A DNA stretch of 22,808 nucleotides, taken from contig JAGSGJ010000033.1 of NCBI GenBank assembly GCA_023955225.1, forward strand, positions 1-22,808, written 5' to 3'. Position 1 is the first letter of the stretch. Each line of letters opens with the position of its first letter. The DNA is from Sulfurovum sp. (GTDB lineage: Bacteria; Campylobacterota; Campylobacteria; Campylobacterales; Sulfurovaceae). Below, one piece after another: positions 1 through 7,393 of this stretch. The position numbers and the translations under genes were made by a program. The notes beneath the pieces were generated by a model that was not told the DNA's origin, searched no databases, and was given only the letters and a program-made list of their open reading frames with translations.

Positions 1-32
1 GCTGGACGCATTATTTCAGTTTTTAAAATCAT

Positions 33-3000
33 TTACCATCCTAATCGTCTATGTTTTTTAATGCTGACATTACTATCAACAACATGACCTGTCTTTCCGT
101 GTCCTGCCCATCCGGAAGTACCGATAAAGCGAACTTTATAGAGTGGACTTGGAGCATTTCGAAGAATATCATCTGTATCTTCATTGTATATTAACCATCT
201 ATTTGTAAGTGTAGGTGCTTCATCAAGATCTATTTCTACAGTTAGTGGAAGTATTAAATTTGTTGTGCCTCTTGAAACAGCTATATTTGTATCTATAGCA
301 TTCGCAGTGATATTCACAGTTGGAGTTACGCTCCAATTATCACTGTTTCCTTCTGGCATATTACCGTCTATTAATGTTATATTTCCATCATTATTAGCTG
401 TACGATGACCTAAAGAGAGCCACCAATTAATTTCATTTATCTGTGCACTAACAGTATCGATACCTAAGTCGTCATCACAGACAGTAAAACTGAGATCACA
501 ATAAACATCTACTATAATAGGCGTGGAAACACTTGGCTCACTAATATCTTCATAGAAGAATTTTGATGCTCTTGTCCTAGCATAATAGAAAGTGGCATTT
601 TGATCTGTGAGTGACCCAGTTGTCCCTTCTACATTATCAGTGTCAGTGATATTGACATCAGATAATGTCATTTTGACAGGATTAACTACTAAATGTATTT
701 TTCTATCAAAATTGAGTTTATATGCAATACTGGTTGTACCATTCTTATCTACCTCATCACTTGGAGGGAAGCTTGATGCTATGTTTTCTATTGGTAATGT
801 AGGAATAGAAATAGTATTGCCTGCAGGTGCAGGAAGTGTATAATTTCCTTCTCCGCTATGGATACTTCCATTATCTTCCACAGGGTTGTAATAAAGAAAG
901 TGCGTTAATGGTACTACAGAACCCGGATAAATGATATTAGTACCATCTAGCCCTAATGTAAGACTTGTATCTTTAGCATAACACCCTTCTGTATAGTTAC
1001 TGGCAATGTCATCATCTTCACCCATTGCTGCGATATCTATCGTTAAAGTAGAAGCCATTGAATGATTATCCTCACTCTCGTGGCGGTTGATATCATGAAG
1101 GTAAGTAAGATTAGTAGCATCATTATGATCTGCTAGAGTGGCAGTGATATTAAAATCAAATGGAATAACAGTGAAATTAACATTGAAATCTTCAATGAGT
1201 CTTTGTGCGATGTCTGTATCATTCTGATCTATTTTTGCAAACTCTGTTCCATCTGTTTCATGAATAGTAAAGTTGATATCCCCAATATCATCAAACTTGA
1301 AAGGAGCATCATCATCTAAACCGTCTTGAAACTGTACAAGTGGATCATTTGTAAGATACTTTACTTGACAATTAGTATTATTTGTGACATTTGCATCTAC
1401 GCTAAAGGTTTCGCTTTCTACTGCTGGGGTTGACTCTGGTGCTATTTGTGTTTCATTATAGTCCAGAGTTGTCTCATCAGTTATACTAGTGTTGGCAGTG
1501 AGTCCTTTAAAAGATAAGCTGTAATCTTTACCCGCTCTAAAGAAATCTCCATCTGTGATATTGACATCAAATGCTTTTGGACGTATGGCAAAGTTATCAT
1601 GTGAACAGTATCCTGCACTTCCTACGGTACACTCATAACATCCATATTCATTATCGTAAGGGTCATCACCATATCCTCCATTGGAAGAATTACATGGACT
1701 ACCATTCCGTAGGTTACACCGTATAAATGCCTCTATACCAAATACATTGATATATTTATTGTTATCAAATTTATTAGAGCCGGCACTATTGGCGATACAT
1801 TGAGGTAATCCTTTGATATTGGCGCTAAGGTTAGAAACAGAACAACTTTCCCCAGAATAATCAAGTTCTTTATTGATATCTACATATTTCATGATCAGTT
1901 TGGCCTTTTTTTGGCCAATATTACGCATCGTAAAAGTCTCAGTACCATTTTGTGGGTCACTACCTGCATATTTGAGACTATCTCCTTCATTAAAAAGAAC
2001 TGCTACGGGACTTGCATCATGTGAGAGGTATGTTTCACTTGCTACAGTACAGTCATCATCTGCAAGTTTTAAAAGAACGGTTACAGGTATGACTTTTGCT
2101 GCATCAGACGTATAAGAAGATGTTAAATCTGTTTCATAATCTACAAAGTATGTAGGCAGGGTCATAGCCTCTGTTGAAGCAACCTTTGTTTGAATACGAG
2201 CATTAAATCTTGTGGTACTAGGCGCTAAAGCAATATCGGAAACCTCTATCGATCCACCTTCGACATATTTTCCGCCTAAAGTTCCCCCTCCATAAGTTGC
2301 ATTGGTCTCAATGCTAATGATGGCCGTATCTGTGTTGGGATGATCCACGTCGATTTTGATAGGGTTGAGAGCTGAAACAGTCGCAGTGTTTATTGCCGTA
2401 GTGTTATAGTCTCCCGCATCTGTTTTTGCATTGATAGTAAAATAGGCAATTTCTTTCCCCATTGAACGGTTAAAATCACAGGTAAATGTATTACCTGTTG
2501 CTGTAGTAGGAGTAGTACATGTCCAGCCGGTGCTACTATCGTATCCTAAAAATGACACATTATTATCTAATGGAAATACATCAGTGACTTGAACCAATGC
2601 TGCATCTGCATTGGAGTGGTTAATGACAAAAATCACATATGTAAAGTTGGTATCGGGCGGGATAATAGGTGCTTCGGCAAATTTTTGAATTTCGAGGTCG
2701 ACTGTTTGTGTCCCAGATACAGCTTTAATAGTCGCAGTTGAACTTACTGTTTCTCCATCTGCTTTAAGTTCGGCAGTGTTGTCAATGTCAGAAGCAGTAT
2801 TGACAAGAACATCAATATCAAACTCTATACTTGTTTTTGCTGCCAATGAGTCTGCTTCACATATAATTTCTGAAGTCCCACTACAAGTCCATCCGGTAGG
2901 AGAAACGATAGGAGGTACCAAGGTCACTCCAGTTGGCAGGGTATCAGTAAGGATCAAATCACTGATAGCGGAATCAGTATTATTGGTTGCTTTTAATGTA

Positions 3001-3455
3001 TATGTAACACTGGTATCGGTGTCCTCTGCTACCTGAGCAGGGAAGACGGTTTTCAATACAGCCAGAGGTGCGGGGGTAAATACAGCGGTTAGTGTATATG
3101 ATCTAGCAAGATTTGCGTAAATTAAAACATTAATATCTGTGGATTCGGTAACTGTAATTGATTGAGAAGCAGTAGATGTTGCTGTCGCGGGACAGGAGTC
3201 TGTGCTAACTGCCATATCTACTTTATTACCACCACTGATAGGGGTTAAGGTAAGTGTTCCCGCTGTCTGAATGGTAAAGTGATATGTTTCAGATGTATCT
3301 ATCGCTAAATCACCTGTATATATGGTCGTCACAGCAGTAGAAAATGAATCATTATGGTCACTCGGGTCACATTCATCGCCTGTAAGGGCAGCACTAGAGG
3401 TTATGGGGAGTAAAAATACTCCTAAAAAAAGTAAAATAAGACTAATTTTTTTCAT
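33..3455 (-). CDS. Large secreted DUF11-repeat surface/adhesin-like protein
   Basis: About 1140 residues. It begins with a clear Sec signal peptide (MKK, a hydrophobic run, then a small-residue site near SSAA, residues 1-23). Residues about 130-245 and 252-385 are two DUF11-like beta-sandwich domains (pattern of K-x-x-x-P, T-Y-T-L-x-x-x-N, D-x-L-P-x-G, GW-x-C). A Cys-rich stretch (about 565-620) follows, then an FAIRPKAF motif and an RAGKDYSL segment. These recall the MshQ/DUF6701 class of surface proteins, a family guess from memory. The rest is Asp/Asn/Thr-rich, Ca-binding-like beta sequence, ending in a conserved-looking WLIYN...WAGHGKTGH tail. I chose the start at 3455 rather than an in-frame ATG at 3473 because AGGA lies 8 bases before the former and the signal peptide begins there. 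No membrane anchor is visible, so the protein is probably exported and surface-associated. It is monocistronic behind a c-di-GMP riboswitch. Substrate or binding partner is unknown. Confidence 0.85.
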   Translation of the reverse strand: MKKISLILLFLGVFLLPITSSAALTGDECDPSDHNDSFSTAVTTIYTGDLAIDTSETYHFTIQTAGTLTLTPISGGNKVDMAVSTDSCPATATSTASQSITVTESTDINVLIYANLARSYTLTAVFTPAPLAVLKTVFPAQVAEDTDTSVTYTLKATNNTDSAISDLILTDTLPTGVTLVPPIVSPTGWTCSGTSEIICEADSLAAKTSIEFDIDVLVNTASDIDNTAELKADGETVSSTATIKAVSGTQTVDLEIQKFAEAPIIPPDTNFTYVIFVINHSNADAALVQVTDVFPLDNNVSFLGYDSSTGWTCTTPTTATGNTFTCDFNRSMGKEIAYFTINAKTDAGDYNTTAINTATVSALNPIKIDVDHPNTDTAIISIETNATYGGGTLGGKYVEGGSIEVSDIALAPSTTRFNARIQTKVASTEAMTLPTYFVDYETDLTSSYTSDAAKVIPVTVLLKLADDDCTVASETYLSHDASPVAVLFNEGDSLKYAGSDPQNGTETFTMRNIGQKKAKLIMKYVDINKELDYSGESCSVSNLSANIKGLPQCIANSAGSNKFDNNKYINVFGIEAFIRCNLRNGSPCNSSNGGYGDDPYDNEYGCYECTVGSAGYCSHDNFAIRPKAFDVNITDGDFFRAGKDYSLSFKGLTANTSITDETTLDYNETQIAPESTPAVESETFSVDANVTNNTNCQVKYLTNDPLVQFQDGLDDDAPFKFDDIGDINFTIHETDGTEFAKIDQNDTDIAQRLIEDFNVNFTVIPFDFNITATLADHNDATNLTYLHDINRHESEDNHSMASTLTIDIAAMGEDDDIASNYTEGCYAKDTSLTLGLDGTNIIYPGSVVPLTHFLYYNPVEDNGSIHSGEGNYTLPAPAGNTISIPTLPIENIASSFPPSDEVDKNGTTSIAYKLNFDRKIHLVVNPVKMTLSDVNITDTDNVEGTTGSLTDQNATFYYARTRASKFFYEDISEPSVSTPIIVDVYCDLSFTVCDDDLGIDTVSAQINEINWWLSLGHRTANNDGNITLIDGNMPEGNSDNWSVTPTVNITANAIDTNIAVSRGTTNLILPLTVEIDLDEAPTLTNRWLIYNEDTDDILRNAPSPLYKVRFIGTSGWAGHGKTGHVVDSNVSIKKHRRLGW

Positions 3456-3457
3456 TT

Positions 3458-3543
3458 TATATCCTAATATCATTCAAACAATTATCTATTATACTGTAAA
3501 AGCATAATAAAAAGCTATAAAAGAGAAGTCAAATAAGGATATA
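3458..3543 (-). promoter_or_regulatory. Candidate Shine-Dalgarno/anti-Shine-Dalgarno switch in the surface-protein leader
   Basis: On the minus-strand RNA, the ribosome-binding sequence AGGATATA (3465-3458) is perfectly complementary over 8 bases to TATATCCT (3543-3536), which lies just downstream of the GEMM aptamer. The pairing would occlude the Shine-Dalgarno of the start at 3455. A 9-base direct repeat (AAGTCAAAT on the plus strand, at 3526-3534 and 3565-3573) lies beside the anti-SD and in the 3' edge of the aptamer, a possible competing partner. No U-tract terminator is seen between aptamer and gene, which favours translational over transcriptional control. The complementarity is seen; the mechanism is inferred. 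Confidence 0.45.
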
Positions 3544-3560
3544 TGCTAGAGCAATCATGA

Positions 3561-3646
3561 CGTTAAGTCAAATTACAACCCAGCCATCTCTCATGAGACC
3601 CGTGGCTTTCCGTCCCTACTTCACAATAGGTTTGGCCTTAACTCTT
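3561..3646 (-). ncRNA. c-di-GMP-I (GEMM-I) riboswitch aptamer upstream of the surface protein
   Basis: The minus-strand RNA holds the GEMM-I core in order: GGCCAAACC, helix P2 (CCTATT/AGTAGG) capped by a GTGA GNRA tetraloop, GGGACGGAAAGCCACGGG, a P3 hairpin (TCTC-ATGA-GAGA), and TGGCTGGGTT. This matches the known consensus (AGGGCAAACC, GGGACGCAAAGCC, AGCCAGGTTGCC). By hand alignment to Vc2, the G20-equivalent is G, as expected for c-di-GMP rather than the A of cGAMP-type GEMM-Ib. The base after GGTTG (C92-equivalent) is U, which is unusual. The closing P1 is weak (AGTTA with TAATT), and an alternative 6-bp pairing GTTAAG/CTTAAC (3642-3637 with 3567-3562) would invade the pocket. It probably controls the gene starting at 3455. 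Confidence 0.88.
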
Positions 3647-3650
3647 TTGT

Positions 3651-3690
3651 TATTATTAATTATAATGACATAAAAAAACTTAATTCTTTT
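3651..3690 (-). promoter_or_regulatory. Promoter for the riboswitch-surface protein transcript
   Basis: A perfect TATAAT -10 box lies on the minus strand at 3664-3659, placing the transcription start near 3652, about six bases before the aptamer's 5' strand. Upstream is a T-rich tract (ACTT then TTTTTT, near 3670-3682) without a good -35, as is usual for Campylobacterota housekeeping promoters, which rely on an AT-rich upstream signal. Confidence 0.6.
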
Positions 3691-3719
3691 ATAAATGAGG
3701 TAATTCATACCAAACATAA

Positions 3720-3780
3720 TACGCTTTTTACATACTTTGAGCTATTATATATATATTATTAGATTTTAACTAAGGTAAGA
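3720..3780 (+). promoter_or_regulatory. bamD-lon promoter and ribosome-binding site
   Basis: The plus strand carries an AT-rich -10-like region (TATTATATATATATTATT, 3743-3760), with TTTTTACAT about 20 bases upstream. A Shine-Dalgarno-like TAAGGTAAG sits just before the ATG at 3782. The exact -10 register is ambiguous because of the TA repeat. This is the divergent partner of the minus-strand promoter near 3660. Confidence 0.45.
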
Positions 3781-3781
3781 T

Positions 3782-4435
3782 ATGAACTTGAAGAAAAGTA
3801 TTTTAGTGGGTATGGCAATGGCGATATCATTTGTTCTTGTAGGATGTGGTGACAAAGATGAAGTGGCTGAGTTTAACAAACCTGCACTATACTGGTATCA
3901 ACAGATAGCCAACAGCATTAGCAGTGGTAATTTAGATAAGGCAGATTCGTACTACATCTCTCTTAAGAGTGAGCATATGCGTTCACCACTGATGCCTACA
4001 TCGTTAATGATGCTTGCACATGGACATATGAATGCAGAAGAGTATTTACTTTCAAACTACTACCTCGATGAGTATAATAAACGTTTTGGAGAGTATGAAA
4101 GTCGTGAATATACAGACTTTATGAAACTCAAAGCGTCATTTTTAGGTATAAAAGATGTCTATAAAGACCAAAAACTTGTCATGGACAGTATCGCTACATC
4201 GAAAGTATACATCAATCGTTATCCGGGTTCTCCTTATGCACTACTTGTTAACACAATGCTGATACGATTACATATGAGTCAATACCTGCTCAATGAAAAC
4301 ATCGCAGCATTGTATGACCGTACCGGAAAAGATGATGCTGCAAAGATCTATAGAGATAAAAACAAAGGCTCTGTGGTAGAAATGGCTGATATTACGCCGC
4401 CTGAACAAGGTATCATAGGGTATGTCTTCGACTAA
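3782..4435 (+). CDS. bamD: Outer-membrane assembly lipoprotein BamD (ComL-like)
   Basis: 217 residues. The lipoprotein signal peptide has lipobox LVGC with acylated Cys22. The mature part is helical and TPR-like: YWYQQIANSISSGNLDKADSYY near the N-terminus, then repeated helix pairs, including a SKVYINRYPGSPYA segment (about 140-155), the typical BamD repeat signature. It is predicted to act on the periplasmic face of the outer membrane with BamA in folding beta-barrel proteins. It lacks a long C-terminal TPR extension, and I recall epsilonproteobacterial members as compact. It lies 99 bases before lon on the same strand, as in Helicobacter, where the comL homologue adjoins lon. Assignment rests on fold-like sequence and synteny. 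Confidence 0.85.
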   Translation: MNLKKSILVGMAMAISFVLVGCGDKDEVAEFNKPALYWYQQIANSISSGNLDKADSYYISLKSEHMRSPLMPTSLMMLAHGHMNAEEYLLSNYYLDEYNKRFGEYESREYTDFMKLKASFLGIKDVYKDQKLVMDSIATSKVYINRYPGSPYALLVNTMLIRLHMSQYLLNENIAALYDRTGKDDAAKIYRDKNKGSVVEMADITPPEQGIIGYVFD

Positions 4436-4440
4436 CTTTT

Positions 4441-4489
4441 AGCGTGTGGGTTCAAAGCACCTATTTAAGGGCGCATTTGTACTCACGCT
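4441..4489 (+). other. Inverted repeat between bamD and lon
   Basis: AGCGTG (4441-4446) and CACGCT (4484-4489) form a 6-bp stem closing a 37-base loop just after the bamD stop and about 45 bases before the lon start. No T-tract follows, so it is not a convincing terminator. It does not match CIRCE or a HspR HAIR box as I know them. Function unknown. Confidence 0.3.
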
Positions 4490-4534
4490 ACATACATATA
4501 AAACAAAATTAAATATTTTTAAAGGACCAATATT

Positions 4535-6955
4535 ATGCAACTCAGTGATTATGATGCATTTCCTACTACCTTACCTATAGTGGTGGAGGATGAACTTTTT
4601 CTTTATCCTTTTATGATAAGCCCGATCTTTCTTACAGATCAAAAAGATATCGATGCAGCAACCGACGCGATGGAAAATAATTCTTTACTCTTTGTCACTT
4701 CTTCAATGCCTGGCAAAGAGGGTATACATGATTTTGATGCCATGTATAAGGTCGGTGTTGTCGGCTCCATTATGCGAAAAGTACATATACCAGACGGTAG
4801 AGTCAAGATACTTTTTCAAGGACTCTCGCGTGGAAAGATAGTTGAACCGCAAGAAGGTACGTTTAACCGAGCTATCATAGATGTGGTCTCTTTAGAGAGT
4901 TACAATAAACTCAAAGCAGATGCCTTGATGGATATCCTCAGAGATAAAGTGAAAAAACTTTCTGCTTTAAACAGTCAAATACCTGCCGACCTTGTACGTA
5001 CCATAGAAGAGAATGATGAACCAAACCGTATAGCAGACTTGGTTTCTTCTATGTTGAAACTAGATAAAGAAGTTGCTTATGTACTATATACTGAACTAAA
5101 TATCGAAAAGCGTCTGTTGGGTCTCATTGATATCGTAACATCTGAGATAGAGTCTGCAAAAGTACAGCGTGAGATACGTACGAAAGTGCATACTAAGATA
5201 GAACAGACCAACAAGGAATATTTCCTCAAAGAACAACTCAAAGAGATACAGCAAGAGTTGGGTATGGATACACAAAGAGAAGAAGAGATAGCAACTTTCA
5301 GAGAAAAAGTAGCAGCACTCAAACCTCATATGCAAGAAGATGCCTTTAAAGAGATCAGTAAACAGTTGAACCGTTTTGCCCGTATGCATCCTGATTCTGC
5401 AGATGCCAATGTACTTCAGAGTTATTTGGAATGGGTACTTGAACTTCCTTTTGGAAAGTTAACGAAGAAAAATCTAAGCGTAAAAGATGTCTCACGTGAA
5501 CTTGATAAAGATCACTATTCATTAGAAAAACCTAAAGAGCGAATCGTTGAATTTTTTTCTGTACGTGAATTGGCACAGCTTAGAGGTATCAAACAAAAAG
5601 AGGCGGGTGGTGTGATACTCTGTTTTGCAGGACCTCCGGGTGTAGGTAAAACGTCACTTGCCAACTCCATCGCTACGGCATTGGGAAGACCTCTTGTGCG
5701 TATGGCACTGGGTGGACTTGAAGATGTCAATGAGCTTAGAGGGCATAGAAGAACCTATGTGGGTGCAATGCCTGGACGTTTAGTGCAAGGACTCATCGAA
5801 GCCAAAAGTATGGACCCTGTCATTGTACTCGATGAGATAGACAAAGTAGGGCGCAGCACGAGAGGTGACCCGACAGCTGCACTGCTCGAAATACTTGATC
5901 CGGAACAAAATAGCAAGTACAGAGACTATTATCTCAATTTCAACATTGACTTGAGCAAAGCTATTTTCATTGCTACAGCAAATGATGTGGGACGTATACC
6001 TGCTCCGTTACGTGACAGGATGGAATTCATAGGATTGAACTCTTATACACCTAAAGAGAAGTTTGAGATCGCAAAACGTTATCTCATACCCCAGGAACTT
6101 AAAAAGCATGCATTAAAACGTAGAGAATTTTCTATTAGCGATAAAGCACTTAAAATGTTGATAGATGAATATACCAGAGAAGCCGGTGTACGAAATTTAC
6201 GACGTAGAATAGCGGGATTGATGCGAAAAAGTGCCAGACAACTTTTAGAAGACAAGACAAAAGATATCATTACGATCTCAAAAAATAATTTGGAAACATT
6301 TACAGATAAAAAAGTATTTGAGATCTCTTTAGTAGACAGCAAGCCACAAGTTGGAGTTGTCAGCGGATTGGCTTGGACGGCAGTCGGCGGGGATGTTTTA
6401 ACGATAGAAGCGATCAAGATCAAAGGGAAGGGTGCATTACAGCTTACTGGTAGTTTAGGGGATGTGATGAAAGAGTCTGTACGTATCGCACATTCAGTTG
6501 TGAAGATACTTATAGATAATGGGGATCTGCCTATCTCTTCTTCCATCATTCCTCACAGTGCTAAAGAGAGAGAAGAACGTATTGCTGTGGATGCCAGTGA
6601 AGTCTATAAGCGTTATGACCTTCATATCCATGTACCTGAGGGTGCAACACCTAAAGATGGTCCAAGTGCAGGTATTGCCATGGTAAGTGCCATTGCTTCT
6701 ATTTTAAGCGGACAAAAGATAGACAATAAGGTTGCGATGACGGGTGAAGTAACACTTACTGGGAAAGTACTGCCTATAGGTGGGCTCAAAGAGAAACTGA
6801 TCGCTGCGTATAAAGCAGGGGTCAAAAAAGCATTGATTCCGATGAAAAATTATGAACGTGATTTAGATGATATCCCTGATGAAGTGAAGTGTGATGTAGA
6901 AATTATCGGGGTTTCTCATATTGAGGAAGTTTTGAAAGAAATATTTGTAAAATGA
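4535..6955 (+). CDS. lon: ATP-dependent protease La (Lon)
   Basis: 806 residues, full length for bacterial LonA. The N-terminal substrate-recognition domain (about 10-200) is followed by a coiled helical region, then an AAA+ module with Walker A GPPGVGKT (366-373) and Walker B VIVLDEIDK. The protease domain has the Ser-Lys dyad: Ser711 in DGPSAG and Lys754 in GGLKEK, 43 residues apart as in E. coli Lon (S679/K722). It is a cytoplasmic homohexamer that degrades misfolded and regulatory proteins. The start is supported by AAAGGA about 10 bases upstream. It is probably co-transcribed with bamD. No clear heat-shock operator is visible in the 99-base gap. Confidence 0.98.
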   Translation: MQLSDYDAFPTTLPIVVEDELFLYPFMISPIFLTDQKDIDAATDAMENNSLLFVTSSMPGKEGIHDFDAMYKVGVVGSIMRKVHIPDGRVKILFQGLSRGKIVEPQEGTFNRAIIDVVSLESYNKLKADALMDILRDKVKKLSALNSQIPADLVRTIEENDEPNRIADLVSSMLKLDKEVAYVLYTELNIEKRLLGLIDIVTSEIESAKVQREIRTKVHTKIEQTNKEYFLKEQLKEIQQELGMDTQREEEIATFREKVAALKPHMQEDAFKEISKQLNRFARMHPDSADANVLQSYLEWVLELPFGKLTKKNLSVKDVSRELDKDHYSLEKPKERIVEFFSVRELAQLRGIKQKEAGGVILCFAGPPGVGKTSLANSIATALGRPLVRMALGGLEDVNELRGHRRTYVGAMPGRLVQGLIEAKSMDPVIVLDEIDKVGRSTRGDPTAALLEILDPEQNSKYRDYYLNFNIDLSKAIFIATANDVGRIPAPLRDRMEFIGLNSYTPKEKFEIAKRYLIPQELKKHALKRREFSISDKALKMLIDEYTREAGVRNLRRRIAGLMRKSARQLLEDKTKDIITISKNNLETFTDKKVFEISLVDSKPQVGVVSGLAWTAVGGDVLTIEAIKIKGKGALQLTGSLGDVMKESVRIAHSVVKILIDNGDLPISSSIIPHSAKEREERIAVDASEVYKRYDLHIHVPEGATPKDGPSAGIAMVSAIASILSGQKIDNKVAMTGEVTLTGKVLPIGGLKEKLIAAYKAGVKKALIPMKNYERDLDDIPDEVKCDVEIIGVSHIEEVLKEIFVK

Positions 6956-6974
6956 GGGAGAGTATTTTATAAAG

Positions 6975-7002
6975 CTTGACCAGCTTAGTAAGCTGGGTCA
7001 AG
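6975..7002. terminator. Hairpin between convergent lon and response-regulator genes
   Basis: CTTGACCAGCTT (6975-6986) pairs with AAGCTGGGTCAAG (6990-7002), leaving a single bulged base and an AGT loop. It sits between two convergent stop codons (6955 and 7020). On the minus strand it is followed by TTTATAAAATA, a weak T-rich tail; on the plus strand by ATTGTAAC. It is probably a bidirectional terminator. Confidence 0.7.
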
Positions 7003-7019
7003 ATTGTAACGCTAAATTG

Positions 7020-7388
7020 TTATGATGTCCACTGAGTTATTTTTTCATAGAGCTTCTCTTGCAAGACAGGTTTACGTAGGAAGTCATTTGCACCATTGTC
7101 AAATACTTCTGATTTACGTGTATCATCTGTAGAGAGTACAATGACAGGTATATGTGCATTGGACATGTCAGATCTGAAGATCTTAAGAAACTCTATCCCA
7201 TCTACAACTGGCATCATAATGTCCAATAGTATTAAGTCTATACTAGAATCTTTTTTCATCTTATCTAATGCATCAGAACCATTTTCTGCTTCCACGATTT
7301 CTCCTACATCAGGGTTCTTCTTTAAAAGAGTTTGTAGGAGCTTTCTGTTGATGAAGTCATCATCAACAACAAGTACTTTTATTGCCAT
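7020..7388 (-). CDS. Single-domain CheY-like response regulator
   Basis: 122 residues, a lone receiver domain with no output domain. The acid pocket is D9-D11, the phosphoacceptor is Asp56 in LILLDIMMP, the switch residue is Ser86/Thr87 in VIVLSTDD, and Lys106 is in FLRKP, so the phosphorylation site is complete. It is the last gene of the four-gene signalling operon. Its Shine-Dalgarno (AGAGGA) overlaps the last codons of the kinase gene, whose stop is 5 bases upstream. As a stand-alone receiver it could be the phosphorelay's terminal acceptor, a phosphate sink, or a diffusible regulator of motility or another output. Target unknown. Confidence 0.93.
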   Translation of the reverse strand: MAIKVLVVDDDFINRKLLQTLLKKNPDVGEIVEAENGSDALDKMKKDSSIDLILLDIMMPVVDGIEFLKIFRSDMSNAHIPVIVLSTDDTRKSEVFDNGANDFLRKPVLQEKLYEKITQWTS

Positions 7389-7393
7389 GTGTA

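Noticed and set aside
3456..3473. Earlier in-frame ATG for the surface protein (six more residues)
   Set aside because: The Shine-Dalgarno lies between the two ATGs and the signal peptide begins at the second one.
3743..3760. TA-repeat tract as a phase-variable microsatellite
   Set aside because: It has only about five imperfect TA units, in a region that reads naturally as a -10 promoter element.
6079..6549. Open frame of 156 codons antisense to lon
   Set aside because: It lies opposite the conserved Lon ATPase-protease region, without a start signal or recognisable domain.
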